Below, in pieces: positions 53,930 to 62,690 of a DNA stretch of 64,000 bases; position 1 is the first letter of the stretch, and each line of letters opens with the position of its first letter. The position numbers were made by a program, and so were the translations under genes. Source of the DNA: CAZSHX01 sp964606895. GTDB lineage: Bacteria; Bacteroidota; Ignavibacteria; Kapaibacteriales; UBA2268. The notes under the pieces were generated by a model that saw only the letters and a program-made list of their open reading frames with translations, was not told where the DNA came from and made no database searches. The stretch lies in contig CAZSHX010000002.1 in the NCBI GenBank assembly GCA_964606895.1, forward strand, positions 52,370 to 116,369. Direction: 5' to 3'.

Positions 53930-55146
53930 AAAAACTCATTTTTTATCTGTTCTTTATCTTTTCTCACCAATTTCTAAGTTTTGGTCAAACAGCTGAAGAG
54001 TATTTCAAAAGAGGTAATGAAAAATTTGATTCCAGAGATTTTAAAGGTTCCATACTCGATTACAATAAATCAATCGAAATAAAACCTAATGTTGCATTTG
54101 TGATTGTTAACAGAGGAGTTGCCAAACATATTTTAGGTGATAATTATGAAGCAATTGCTGATTTTAATAAAGCTATTGAGATTAATCCATTGAATACAGA
54201 AGCTTATAACTTTCGTGGGAATGCTAAAGCTGATTTAGGTGATTTCAATGGAGCGATAGCTGATTATAACAAAGCAATAGAAATCAATCCAAAGTACTCT
54301 GATGCATTCTTTAATCGTGCAGATGCAAAAGTAGCTATAATTGACAATAAAGGGGCGATTAATGATTTTACTGAAGCTATTAAGTATAATCCGAAATGTT
54401 TCGATGCCTACTACAATCGTGGAACAGTAAGATCAAATTTGGGAGATGAACAGGAAGCAATCGCGGATTATAATTCATCAATAAGCATTCATCCAAATCA
54501 TGCTTTAGCTTTTTGCAATCGCGGATTTTCAAAAAAAAAATTAGGTGACAATCAAGGAGCGATGGCTGATTATAACAAAGCAATAGAAATCAATCCAAGG
54601 TTGGCTCAGGCATTTATTAATAGGGGAGTTGCAAAATCTGATTTAGGTGATATTAATGGAGCAATTGCTGATTTTGACAAAGCCATCAAAATTGATCCTG
54701 ATAATTTCAAATCTTATTTGTATCGTGGTGTTGCAAAGTCTGATTTAGGAAATGAGAAGGAAGCAGTTGAAGATTTCGACAGGTCTATCAAAATTAACCC
54801 TTTGTTTGCTGAAGCTTTTTGCAATCGTGGCGACTCAAAATTAAAATTAGGAGATAATTTTGGAGCAATAAATGATTTCAATAAAGCAATTGAGATTAAT
54901 CCGAGGTTTGATTTGGCTTACTTTAACCTTGGAGTTGCTAAATTTGCTTTAAGTGATGATAAAGCAGCGAATGAAGCATTTACTAACGCTATTATTAATA
55001 ATCCGAAGAATTCTAAAGCTTTCTTCAATCGTGGGCTTGTAAAATATGTCATTGGTGATAAGATAGGAGCTTGTTTAGATTGGAAAAAGGCTGGTGAATT
55101 GGGTTTTGAAAAGGCTGAAGATTTGATTAACGAACATTGCAAATGA
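53926..55146 (+). CDS. Secreted TPR protein (module 1)
   Basis: Signal peptide (residues 1-20, FLSFGQ end), then about eleven canonical 34-residue TPRs, each with A-x-A-DFNKAIEINP-type ends (AIADYNKAIEINPKYSDAF and so on). Highly regular, so a rigid periplasmic superhelix for protein binding. Resembles the TPR member of Bat (Bacteroides aerotolerance) operons, which also join vWA and TPR proteins, but the other members differ. Last gene of module 1. Confidence 0.88.
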   Translation: MKKLIFYLFFIFSHQFLSFGQTAEEYFKRGNEKFDSRDFKGSILDYNKSIEIKPNVAFVIVNRGVAKHILGDNYEAIADFNKAIEINPLNTEAYNFRGNAKADLGDFNGAIADYNKAIEINPKYSDAFFNRADAKVAIIDNKGAINDFTEAIKYNPKCFDAYYNRGTVRSNLGDEQEAIADYNSSISIHPNHALAFCNRGFSKKKLGDNQGAMADYNKAIEINPRLAQAFINRGVAKSDLGDINGAIADFDKAIKIDPDNFKSYLYRGVAKSDLGNEKEAVEDFDRSIKINPLFAEAFCNRGDSKLKLGDNFGAINDFNKAIEINPRFDLAYFNLGVAKFALSDDKAANEAFTNAIINNPKNSKAFFNRGLVKYVIGDKIGACLDWKKAGELGFEKAEDLINEHCK

Positions 55147-55216
55147 AGATTCCACATATTCGTGCAATCTCGGTTCCCCAAAGATTTCATTTTGTCAGAA
55201 GAAGTTTAAGCATTTC

Positions 55217-56320
55217 TTACTCAAACTCATTTTTATAGTCATCTAAGCTAAAGTTAATTACTGGGTTTGATTTATTCATTGTTGCTCTTGCCCAAGCCAA
55301 CCAAGCATTTACCTCTTCAGCATTCATATTGCTGGCAGGATTCAGCAAGTAAGTTCTTTCAATTTCATCAATATATTCTTTGATTTGGCTGATATTTTTG
55401 TATAACTTACTTTGAGAGAATAAAAATAGCTCCTTTTCTTTTTCTCGCAGCTCTCTTTTCCTTTCAAGTTCTAATATTTGTTTTTGTCGTTCTAACTCTA
55501 AATTCCTGATCCTATTTTTCTCATCCTGATCAACTTCGTAAGCCGCATGTTTTATGCAAGAAATCATGAAATCGTTTAATATGTCTTCAATCATGATTTC
55601 ATCATCCATCCATGTATTTTTAATCCTATAACCTCCTTTGAAATCTGCCTCAATTATAAGTTTACCCGTTGGTTTCAGAATTGTTTCAGGATAGATTGAC
55701 CGGATAGAATCATTTTTAATTCGAATATGTTTCTCCCTGATTTTAAAACTGATAAATTCACCAAGTATTGAAATGATAGGTACATGAAAAAAATTGAACC
55801 TTTCAAAATTTAGAAAGTTTCTTTTTTCTGATGCTTTTATGATTGTGTCTAAAATCCTGAAAGCACGTTTCTCGGTTTGTTTGGTTGCAGAAACGAGGTT
55901 TATTCGTCCAGCATTTGGTCTGAACCAAGGTGCATTTATTTTCTCACCGGTCATGAAAAATTTTGTTAGGATATGTGGGGCATGTAAGCTTTGAGGTACA
56001 ATTATTTTGTTTTTTGGATTTTTTTCATTTTCCAAGAGTTCTAATATTTTTTCATTATCAAGGTATTCCTCTTTGAAGTATCTGAAATTGAACTGCTCGT
56101 CGGAATTATCAGCAGGGGGTAATTCAATCTCTTTAACCTCTTTTCCGGAACGTTTTTTTTCCCAATAACCAACTTCCGGCAATGGAATATTTAATTCTTT
56201 GCAAACACTCCTTATCTTTGAACTTTTCAAATCAAATTTTTTTTCTAACCGAGTCAAAGGTTCTGACCATACTTCTTTATAAAGCTGAGAACGAGTAATA
56301 AATCCATCCCATTTTTCCAT
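55217..56320 (-). CDS. Accessory-island protein with N-terminal HTH-like domain
   Basis: Residues ~8-60 (ITRSQLYKEVWSEPLTRLE, FDLKSSKIRSVCKELNIPLP, GYWEKKRSGK) are the 'LYxEVWSxP...GYWxK..aGK' domain seen at the start of many island proteins, probably a DNA-binding HTH. Residues ~100-250 contain a strand-rich domain I do not recognise; residues ~265-310 are a charged coiled coil; the end has WLAWAR. Converges with the TPR gene of module 1, 70 bp away. Role unknown; many relatives lie in mobile regions. Confidence 0.7.
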   Translation of the reverse strand: MEKWDGFITRSQLYKEVWSEPLTRLEKKFDLKSSKIRSVCKELNIPLPEVGYWEKKRSGKEVKEIELPPADNSDEQFNFRYFKEEYLDNEKILELLENEKNPKNKIIVPQSLHAPHILTKFFMTGEKINAPWFRPNAGRINLVSATKQTEKRAFRILDTIIKASEKRNFLNFERFNFFHVPIISILGEFISFKIREKHIRIKNDSIRSIYPETILKPTGKLIIEADFKGGYRIKNTWMDDEIMIEDILNDFMISCIKHAAYEVDQDEKNRIRNLELERQKQILELERKRELREKEKELFLFSQSKLYKNISQIKEYIDEIERTYLLNPASNMNAEEVNAWLAWARATMNKSNPVINFSLDDYKNEFE

Positions 56321-56546
56321 GATATTCAGCCAATATTGTTGAAAAAATTATTATATTGTTCGATTCTTCTGTCGAATAATATTTTACAAATATAAATATT
56401 ATCAGAATAATTTGTGGCTATTTTGTAAAGGATTCTTCATTGTCTTTTTTTTTAAAAAAAATTTAGTTACCACGATTTAAATATTTTTTTTAAAATTGAA
56501 CTTACCAAAAACCATTTTTTACATTTTGTTTTGGGATGGAGCGAAA

Positions 56547-56765
56547 ATGAATAGTATCCAGAAAATCATTTTATTTTTAGGATTGATGCTGATATTAGCT
56601 TCAATCTTTATTGTGCCTTTCAAGGCTCAAAAGGTTATGCAAAAGACAGAAATAGTAAGCTTTGGTAATAGGCAGACTATGGCAGATTTGAATGCTTCTC
56701 AGCAAATGAGAGGTCTGGATATGAATTTTGTCGCAAATTATTATTATATTTGCGACAAATATTAA
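56547..56765 (+). CDS. Small single-TM protein
   Basis: 72 residues from the ATG at 56547 with GGAG upstream. One TM near the N-terminus (IILFLGLMLILASIFIV), then a short soluble tail. The 3' end of the gene contains a perfect inverted repeat (56727-56759). No family recognised. Confidence 0.5.
   Translation: MNSIQKIILFLGLMLILASIFIVPFKAQKVMQKTEIVSFGNRQTMADLNASQQMRGLDMNFVANYYYICDKY
56727..56759. repeat. Perfect inverted repeat
   Basis: TTTGTCGCAAAT (56727-56738) and ATTTGCGACAAA (56748-56759), 12 bp with a 9-bp AT loop, in the last codons of the small TM gene. Could be an operator or a hairpin that ends or stabilises the transcript; no T run follows. Confidence 0.7.
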
Positions 56766-56879
56766 CGAATAAAATTATTTATATGATTGAAAATTAATTA
56801 GTTACAAAAATCAAAAGAAGCAAGAGATGTTAGGTCCTTTTAGTTGATAGCTTTGTTCATTTCGGTAATCAAAAATCAG

Positions 56880-57017
56880 TTAGCACAACAAAGAAGTGCC
56901 AGAATTTGTAGATATTGTAGCTGTTGGTTTCTCGGCAAGCAGTTGCTCAACCGTTTCGTAAATGGTGTAATTAGTTTTACCTCTGAAATCTCTGTGTTGT
57001 ACTGTAACTATTCTCAT
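56880..57017 (-). CDS. Very small hypothetical protein
   Basis: 45 codons: MRIVTVQHRDFRGKTN, then YTIYETVEQLLAEKPTA, ending SLLC. Start ATG at 57017 follows AAGGATAGGAAA, a good ribosome-binding site. A TAATTTTG -7 element lies at 57051-57058 on the same strand with TTTG or GTTG about 15-20 bp further up. Composition looks like a real small protein. No family recognised. Confidence 0.6.
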   Translation of the reverse strand: MRIVTVQHRDFRGKTNYTIYETVEQLLAEKPTATISTNSGTSLLC

Positions 57018-57050
57018 TTTCCTATCCTTCAAATTGTGTTCTAACTACAA

Positions 57051-57077
57051 CAAAATTAAGCAATTATACAATACAAA
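57051..57077 (-). promoter_or_regulatory. Candidate promoter of the 45-codon gene
   Basis: TAATTTTG (-7, 57051-57058) and TTTG (57074-57077) on the minus strand with 15-bp spacing, shorter than usual; a GTTG slightly upstream gives 20 bp. Confidence 0.45.
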
Positions 57078-57282
57078 GCAACAGGTATTCTCAGCAACTG
57101 GCTACTTAATTTCAGTCGTCTTAGTTTAGGCAAGGCTAACAATTAGAATTTTCAAAAGCTTGCAAATATATTTGCATTTAATTCTTTTCATTCGTAAGTT
57201 GTAGTTGTTGCTGTTTGTAATTTTAGTACATACATTTTTTTCAGGAGATAATAAGTAGAATTTTTTTTTAGTTTATAAATAT

Positions 57283-57451
57283 GTAAGCGTAGTCTTACTT
57301 TCGTTCTTTTCTGAAAGTCGTCCAATTTTCAATACACATAGAACGGTAAGAAGGCACGCTCCGAGCAATCGGGGCGTTTTCCTTTTTGCACTATGTGTGG
57401 GTCTTGGACGATACCTCAGAAAAGGGCAAATTGTGGAAATGCCCTTTTTTT
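57283..57451 (+). ncRNA. Structured RNA, copy B
   Basis: Same order as copy A: GTAAGCGTAGTCTTACTTTC, then nested stems P1 57307-57314/57416-57423 (8 bp), P2 57318-57325/57404-57411 (8 bp), P3 57334-57341/57391-57398 (8 bp), P4 57357-57364/57369-57376 (8 bp, GCAA tetraloop), then GGGCA...TGCCC and seven T. Stem sequences differ from copy A but pair equally well, while GCGTTTTCCTTTTTGC and TACCTC are kept. It lies directly upstream of the module 2 genes, with its own terminator, so is probably an independent small RNA. Confidence 0.82.
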
Positions 57452-57491
57452 ATGTTTATTTTCGGATGTCATGACAGGACGCATTAAGTTT

Positions 57492-57499
57492 TATATTTG
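57492..57499 (+). promoter_or_regulatory. Possible -7 element of module 2
   Basis: TATATTTG, 40 bp before the ATG at 57539 and just after the terminator of RNA copy B. ATTAAGTT and GCAGTT around it resemble the promoters at 3434 and 9399. The -33 position lacks TTTG. Confidence 0.55.
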
Positions 57500-57538
57500 C
57501 AGTTGGTTGATTTTTACACATTTTCGAAGGATTGAAAA

Positions 57539-57883
57539 ATGAAGAAGTTATTTGTAATTTATTTTAGCCTTTTCCTTTTAACTTATCAAGTCTGTACAAC
57601 ACAAACTGATTGTCCTGCTTGCTATGACAAGAATTTGATTCAATTTAAAGCAAAGGATTCTTTAAGTATTGAAGAAAAAAAGATATATGCTGTCTTGCAA
57701 CAAAACTGCGAAATCTGCATGGCATCAAAGCAACAAATAGCGGCGATTAAAGAACAAACAAAGGCAATCAAAGAACAAACGAGAGTAATTGACGATAAAC
57801 CCAGTGCGGCCGCACCTTTGTGGTTTGTTGTAGTTTTTTCAGTTATTATTGGATTTTTTACATATAATATCTCAAAAAAATAA
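57539..57883 (+). CDS. Small secreted/TM protein (module 2)
   Basis: Signal peptide (residues 1-~21), Cys pairs CPACYD and CEICMA, a short coiled coil (QQIAAIKEQTKAIKEQTRVI) and a C-terminal TM (LWFVVVFSVIIGFFTYNI). It would be anchored with its body outside the inner membrane. 11 bp before the vWA gene. Unrecognised. Confidence 0.65.
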   Translation: MKKLFVIYFSLFLLTYQVCTTQTDCPACYDKNLIQFKAKDSLSIEEKKIYAVLQQNCEICMASKQQIAAIKEQTKAIKEQTRVIDDKPSAAAPLWFVVVFSVIIGFFTYNISKK

Positions 57884-57893
57884 TGGAATTGAT

Positions 57894-58751
57894 ATGAATA
57901 CGAAATTGTTGTTTGCATTGGTGATTCTTGTTATTGTTGCGATTGGCATTTACTTCTACTACAATCCATCCGATAATGTTGGAATTGGAGAGGGTATTGA
58001 AGTTGTAACATCTGAAATAGTTCCTGAGGATAAGCAGATTGAAGTAGCAAATGCTGAACTCAACGCTAAGTATGATGCTAACCTTGTTTTAAATGATGCT
58101 AGCAGAGAAGAATTTACGTTGACTCTCTATCTTTCTAACATATCTAATAATGAGGCACCAGATATTTTATCAAGTGATATTTATGCTTTTATTTCATCAA
58201 ACGGAAAGAATATCTTTGGTTCATCAACAGTTCAAAAATATTCAGAAAAAATTGACAAAATTGCGGTTTCATCAGTAATGGATTACAGCGGTTCAATGGA
58301 AAACAATTTCTCCCAAATGCAGAATGCTGTAAAATCATTTGTTGATAATTTTTCCGGCAATGATCTTGTGGAGATTATCAAGTTTGGTTCGGATATTGAA
58401 CAGCTTACTAATTTTACATCTGATAAAAATTATCTATCAAATCAAATTTTTACCAATTCTCAGATGAGAGGCGAGACTTCACTCTATGCCGCAATTAATA
58501 TGGGACTGAATGATTTTTCGAGTATAGATAAGTATTATTCCAAAGCTGTAGTTGCTTTTGCCGATGGTCAGGATAATAATTCGGAACAGTACAATGTAAC
58601 CTATGAAAGAGTTTTGGAACAATCCAACAAATTGAAAATTCCGATTTTTACTGTTGGTCTTCAGGACCCTCGCTTGACCAATTCTATCTTGATGTATTCA
58701 AAAACACACTTGGTGGGCTTGCAAACGAAAGCGGAGGTTTCAACTACATGA
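57894..58751 (+). CDS. TM-anchored von Willebrand A protein, N-terminal part (frameshifted)
   Basis: Start ATG 57894. TM at residues ~5-23, an extracytoplasmic linker, then a vWA domain from ~115: MDYSGSM is the MIDAS DxSxS, RGETSLYAAI supplies the MIDAS Thr, and FADGQDNNS the Asp. After LTNSILMYSK the frame ends in a nonsense tail, while the next frame continues LGGLANESGGFNYM and on into 58748-58942. So the domain needs a -1 shift near 58695-58705, where there is an A5 run. This is a sequencing error, a mutation or a programmed shift. Metal-binding vWA proteins usually mediate protein contacts. Confidence 0.8.
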   Translation: MNTKLLFALVILVIVAIGIYFYYNPSDNVGIGEGIEVVTSEIVPEDKQIEVANAELNAKYDANLVLNDASREEFTLTLYLSNISNNEAPDILSSDIYAFISSNGKNIFGSSTVQKYSEKIDKIAVSSVMDYSGSMENNFSQMQNAVKSFVDNFSGNDLVEIIKFGSDIEQLTNFTSDKNYLSNQIFTNSQMRGETSLYAAINMGLNDFSSIDKYYSKAVVAFADGQDNNSEQYNVTYERVLEQSNKLKIPIFTVGLQDPRLTNSILMYSKTHLVGLQTKAEVSTT

Positions 58752-58942
58752 CAACTGATCCAAGTAAATTATCAGAACTTTACAGCCGAATCAACACAAG
58801 TTTACGAAACAGCTATGTTGTTAAAATAAAATGGGATGGAAACCAATTACCGCCAACAGGCTCAACAGGTAATTTATTTGTAAGAGTCATGGGAGACAAC
58901 AAAGCTATAGCCAATGTAAATAAACCTATTATTATACCATAA
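58748..58942 (+). CDS. C-terminal part of the vWA protein in the shifted frame
   Basis: TTDPSKLSELYSRINTSLRN then SYVVKIKWDGNQLPPTG is the last helix and following beta-sandwich strand usual after vWA domains of this type. The same frame is open upstream from about 58682 and continues LANESGGFNY, so this is not an independent gene. No good ribosome-binding site before the ATG at 58748. Together 57894-58942 would encode about 350 residues. Confidence 0.7.
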   Translation: MTTDPSKLSELYSRINTSLRNSYVVKIKWDGNQLPPTGSTGNLFVRVMGDNKAIANVNKPIIIP

Positions 58943-58953
58943 ACGGAGGAAAT

Positions 58954-59679
58954 ATGTCAGATGGTGGTTTTACCCCTAACTTTACAGTTCTTCAAAAAGA
59001 TGTCAATAGCATTGTCAGTAATGAGCTTACATTGCCAGTAAAGCTTGCTAAAAGGAAGGAAGTCGAGGATAAAGAATTAATTTTTTTATCACACTTTACA
59101 GGAAATATGACGATTTATTTCGCATTCGGTGTGATTGCATTTGTTGCTATTTTATTTGATTACATACTATCAACTATGACAATGCGGGGTCTTCCATTAC
59201 CCCTCCCTGTAGTTATAAGAGCCCTAATTTTTAGTATTATCGACTGTGGTGTCGCTATAATTGCATCTGGTGTTTTTGTCAAAGATCCAATCAAGAGGGT
59301 ATTAATGATGCAAAGGTTCAGAATAGTTCTATGGTTTTTGTGTATTGTTAAAATAGCCCTGTTTTTATTTGTGCAATTTAAGGTAGCTAACAAGCCAAGT
59401 ATTCCGGCAACCGTGTTTATGGGTGCATTGGTTTTTTTGGTTTATTTGATTTTAGATTTTGCTGGTAGTGGATTAGGATTAATTTTCGGGAAAGCTTATC
59501 ACGGTATTGTAAAATTTATAAATCCCGGGAAAAATACTTTGGATAATGTAACGCTTAGTTTATGGACAAAATTCATTACTAATGCAAATAATTTCAAGTT
59601 ACCTATCAATACAGCAATTCAGTTTTTTCATTTGAATCCACCAGATAACATTAAAAAATTAATTAATGGAGAGAACTAA
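58954..59679 (+). CDS. Multi-pass membrane protein (module 2)
   Basis: 241 residues with GGAGG upstream of the ATG. About four TM helices (~53-74, 85-108, 125-142, 150-170), a cytoplasmic-looking N-terminus (TLPVKLAKRKEVEDKEL), and a soluble C-terminus. No motif. Comparable in place to the multi-TM protein of module 1. Confidence 0.7.
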   Translation: MSDGGFTPNFTVLQKDVNSIVSNELTLPVKLAKRKEVEDKELIFLSHFTGNMTIYFAFGVIAFVAILFDYILSTMTMRGLPLPLPVVIRALIFSIIDCGVAIIASGVFVKDPIKRVLMMQRFRIVLWFLCIVKIALFLFVQFKVANKPSIPATVFMGALVFLVYLILDFAGSGLGLIFGKAYHGIVKFINPGKNTLDNVTLSLWTKFITNANNFKLPINTAIQFFHLNPPDNIKKLINGEN

Positions 59680-59681
59680 TT

Positions 59682-60818
59682 ATGAAAAGTAGAAAATCAT
59701 TAGTAATTCTAGTAGGAGCATTGATAATTGGGATTATTGGTTATTTCGTCCTATGTCCGATTATTTGCCCAAAGCCCAAGAATAATTATACCATCATTGC
59801 TTTTGAAAATGAATTAAATAAGGATCAGTTAAAATCGTTAGTTGATCAGATAAAAGAAATCAATAAAAATTCAACTGAAGAAATCAAATTTAAACTAATT
59901 TTGAAAAGTGGCTCAGAAATCAAATTTTCTCATATCCAAAGCGGTGAATTTGACTTTGAAGAAAAATTCTACAATCCTCAACTTCTTGATACATTGAATG
60001 TTCTATTTAAAAGCAATAGAAGTAAGGTTTTAACGAATGATGATGCAAATACCCAGATTCAATCAATGATTCAAGCATATAACGATAGAGATGAAAGTGA
60101 TGATATTGATAATATAATATTAATTGGAAATTTCCCTAAATGCTATAGTCAGCAGGATTTATCCCAAGCCTTAAAAAGTCTGTCCAATATCAAAGCAAAT
60201 AATCCGAAAAAGACTATTATTTGGAATTTGAACAGCAATACCAATGAGCCTGAACAAAAAATTCTTGCATACCTTAAAAGCAAGGTGAATCTAATAGATA
60301 AGCAAATATCTGTCAATAAACGGATTTGCCCTAATACAGATAAGAAGATAGTATATGCAATATTATTTGATAAATTTGATAGAGGAAAAAGCCAAGAACT
60401 AATTAATTACTTAGGTAGCTCAATTCCTGGGCAAATATTGTTTAAGATTTGGAATAATCCTCAAAATGCAAATTTAGCATTTGAAATTAATAATAAATCA
60501 AACTTACCGGAGGCATTTCTAAAATCATTTGAGACTTTAAATAAGATTCAATGGGGTCAACTTGGTAGTTCATTGAATCAGTTTGTTTCAAATATTTCGA
60601 TAATGCCTGATACTTCAATTAAATTTGTTGTTATCATTGGGAATTTACCGAAAGAAGGCATTGGTTCACAAATAGACAAGACCTTTTGGGATAAACTAAA
60701 GAGCATTAATAAGCTAAAGGTTTTATTCTATATCCCATCAGGGTTGCAAATGAATGAGACTGATAAAGCTTTCTTAGATGGGTTGAAAATTTTTAAAATC
60801 AATTATGTAATCAATTAA
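59682..60818 (+). CDS. One-TM protein with two vWA-like halves (module 2)
   Basis: TM at residues ~7-24, a short Cys/Pro linker (CPIICPKPK), then two similar ~150-residue halves: YTIIAFENELNKDQLKSLVD...NIILIGNFPKCY and KIVYAILFDKFDRGKSQELI...KFVVIIGNLPKEG. Each ends in an IIxIGNxPK strand, so this looks like an internal duplication of a vWA-like fold lacking a clear MIDAS. Similar plan to 51996-52775. Followed by the paralogous lipoprotein, as in module 1. Confidence 0.65.
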   Translation: MKSRKSLVILVGALIIGIIGYFVLCPIICPKPKNNYTIIAFENELNKDQLKSLVDQIKEINKNSTEEIKFKLILKSGSEIKFSHIQSGEFDFEEKFYNPQLLDTLNVLFKSNRSKVLTNDDANTQIQSMIQAYNDRDESDDIDNIILIGNFPKCYSQQDLSQALKSLSNIKANNPKKTIIWNLNSNTNEPEQKILAYLKSKVNLIDKQISVNKRICPNTDKKIVYAILFDKFDRGKSQELINYLGSSIPGQILFKIWNNPQNANLAFEINNKSNLPEAFLKSFETLNKIQWGQLGSSLNQFVSNISIMPDTSIKFVVIIGNLPKEGIGSQIDKTFWDKLKSINKLKVLFYIPSGLQMNETDKAFLDGLKIFKINYVIN

Positions 60819-60828
60819 TGAGGTCTAA

Positions 60829-61494
60829 ATGAGAACAAATTTTTTAATTTTAATTATGATTATTTTACTTTCTGGTTGTACCACATGGGACATGATGGTT
60901 CATCCGGGAAATTATATTCCAAGGGATACTCCAAGAGAAAAAGAGTATATCTACGATACAATAAGAATCACAAATGATAATGGTTCAATAACCAGTGCAG
61001 CAATTTCTGGGTTGAAACCTGCAAAGCAACTGACATTTTCCAAAATAGGACAACAGTACAGTTTTAAACAAGGTGAGACCATTGAGATAATTTCTGATGG
61101 AGTAGATTTTTCTCAGACAACTTTTGATATTGAACTGAATGAAGAATCTAAAGAAATTGAGTTAAAATTAGTAGATAAAGATTATTCAAAAGTACAATTA
61201 ACATCAAAGTGTCAAACTATCGTAAGAACAGGAATTGAATATGTTCCTAAGATTGAAATAGCAAAAGGTTTGAAACCTGAACAGATAATCGTAACTCCTT
61301 TGTGCGACGGAGCCGGGTCTAAAATTGGGTATGAAATCAGATATGGTTCAGAAGAACGAGGCTGTAGAAAAGAAGCTAAACAAGGTTTATTGGGCTTTAA
61401 AAAATGCAGAGATGATGAACCACCTCATGGAGGAAAACCTGGTCCTGACCCTTGTAAGTTAAAACGTAAACTTGGAATACCTTGTACTAAATAG
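60829..61494 (+). CDS. Lipoprotein, paralogue of 52768-53388 (module 2)
   Basis: Lipobox LSGC at ~14-17. Shares the conserved blocks listed for 52768-53388, including SKCQTIV, QIIVTPL and the RYGSEERGC end, then has a Gly/Pro/Cys-rich tail (PPHGGKPGPDPCKLKRKLG). ATG 10 bp after the upstream stop, with GAGG. Confidence 0.8.
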   Translation: MRTNFLILIMIILLSGCTTWDMMVHPGNYIPRDTPREKEYIYDTIRITNDNGSITSAAISGLKPAKQLTFSKIGQQYSFKQGETIEIISDGVDFSQTTFDIELNEESKEIELKLVDKDYSKVQLTSKCQTIVRTGIEYVPKIEIAKGLKPEQIIVTPLCDGAGSKIGYEIRYGSEERGCRKEAKQGLLGFKKCRDDEPPHGGKPGPDPCKLKRKLGIPCTK

Positions 61495-61499
61495 GAATC

Positions 61500-61796
61500 G
61501 TGATAGTGGCTCTATCATCAAATAACCAACTCAGCATAGTCTTTACAATAGCAAGACTGCTTTCAGCGGTGCTAATACTCGTTGCTCTAAGCAAAATGCC
61601 CTATGGATATTATTCGTTCATGAGACTGGTTGTCTGTGGCACATTCATTATTGGAGCAATCACTGCACTTAAAGTTGAAAATATTTATTGGGTTGTAATT
61701 TGTATCGTCCTCGCTTTACTTTACAACCCAGTATTTCCATTTCATCTTGGCAGAGATGTCTGGGAACCAATCAATATCGGAACAGTCGTTGTATAG
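61500..61796 (+). CDS. Small four-TM protein, DUF6804-like
   Basis: 98 residues, four hydrophobic segments. MPYGYYSFMRLVVCG and LYNPVFPFHLGRDVWEPI match the 'PYGYYxxLR...FNPxxP..L.R..W' pattern of DUF6804 membrane proteins. Starts with GTG at 61500, preceded by AGGA. Function unknown. 5 bp after the lipoprotein gene. Confidence 0.75.
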   Translation: MIVALSSNNQLSIVFTIARLLSAVLILVALSKMPYGYYSFMRLVVCGTFIIGAITALKVENIYWVVICIVLALLYNPVFPFHLGRDVWEPINIGTVVV

Positions 61797-61849
61797 GGTT
61801 TGTCATTTATTTGGGTTAGACTAATCAAAAATAAATAATGGGGTGTCCT

Positions 61850-61978
61850 ATGAATAGAACATATGATTTTTTAAAAAATAATAGGAATAGTGATTTACAT
61901 ATTCGATTTTTTGAAGCGATTGCATCTCAGGATTATTTTCAATCATTGATAAGGAAAGCAAATCAGAATGCCGATTAA
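61850..61978 (+). CDS. Very small hypothetical protein
   Basis: 42 codons (MNRTYDFLKNNRNSDLHIRF, then FEAIASQDYFQSLIRKA, ending QNAD) with GGGGTG upstream. Its last codons overlap the ATG of 61968-62690, suggesting translational coupling. Helical, charged; unrecognised. Confidence 0.5.
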   Translation: MNRTYDFLKNNRNSDLHIRFFEAIASQDYFQSLIRKANQNAD

Positions 61979-62690
61979 AACTTTAAAAGACTATAAAAAT
62001 AAGATTTTTAAGCAACATCCAATTTATTACATTCTGATTCTTATTTTTTGTGTTTCCATTTGTTCTCATGGAATTTATTTGCACTATAGGGCTGGAGAGT
62101 ATACGGCTATTGTTACTGAAAATGTAATTACTGGAGAAGATCGCATTGAAGAATATTCTGTTTCAGATGCAGATGCTAAATTCAATCAGGCTTATATTGA
62201 GATAACATCAAGATACGTTTTTCCCATTATAGTTTTACTGCAAATAAGTATTTTGTATTATTTAATCGTCCTATTCATTGACTTAGTTGTTTACCAAAAT
62301 ATTGATTATATGAAAAATTTGCTTTGGTTTATTTATGGATTTATTCTTATTGTACTTTTTGTTACTTTCCTTTTTTTATCAGCAAAAGCTCAAACTACAT
62401 TAGGAAAGTCAAATCATTTTGCATTTTCAGCTTTTGCTTTTGTAATTGAGCAAATTTTCTTCTTCAAGATTTGGAGAAAATATGTTAAAATTGATTTTTA
62501 TATTGAATGCCATGAATGTACAGAATTGATTGAAGTAAATAAACAATGGTTCAAAAATTCTAATTTGGAAGAATCTGTAGAATTTTATTGTAAAAATTGC
62601 AAAAAAGTCTTATGTGTATCCCTAGAATTAGCAGTTGAAGCTAATAAGGAAAATCTTTTTTATTGGCCTGAGAGATATAAAAAAACGTAA
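61968..62690 (+). CDS. Multi-TM protein with C-terminal zinc ribbon (module 2)
   Basis: 240 residues with four TM segments (~17-35, 75-97, 110-132, 145-160), then a cytoplasmic C4 finger: CHECTEL and CKNCKKV. May bind nucleic acid or protein at the membrane. Last membrane gene of module 2. Confidence 0.7.
   Translation: MPIKTLKDYKNKIFKQHPIYYILILIFCVSICSHGIYLHYRAGEYTAIVTENVITGEDRIEEYSVSDADAKFNQAYIEITSRYVFPIIVLLQISILYYLIVLFIDLVVYQNIDYMKNLLWFIYGFILIVLFVTFLFLSAKAQTTLGKSNHFAFSAFAFVIEQIFFFKIWRKYVKIDFYIECHECTELIEVNKQWFKNSNLEESVEFYCKNCKKVLCVSLELAVEANKENLFYWPERYKKT

Noticed and set aside
56844..57044. 66-codon plus-strand frame
   Set aside because: No ribosome-binding site; it is antisense to the better supported 45-codon gene at 56880-57017.
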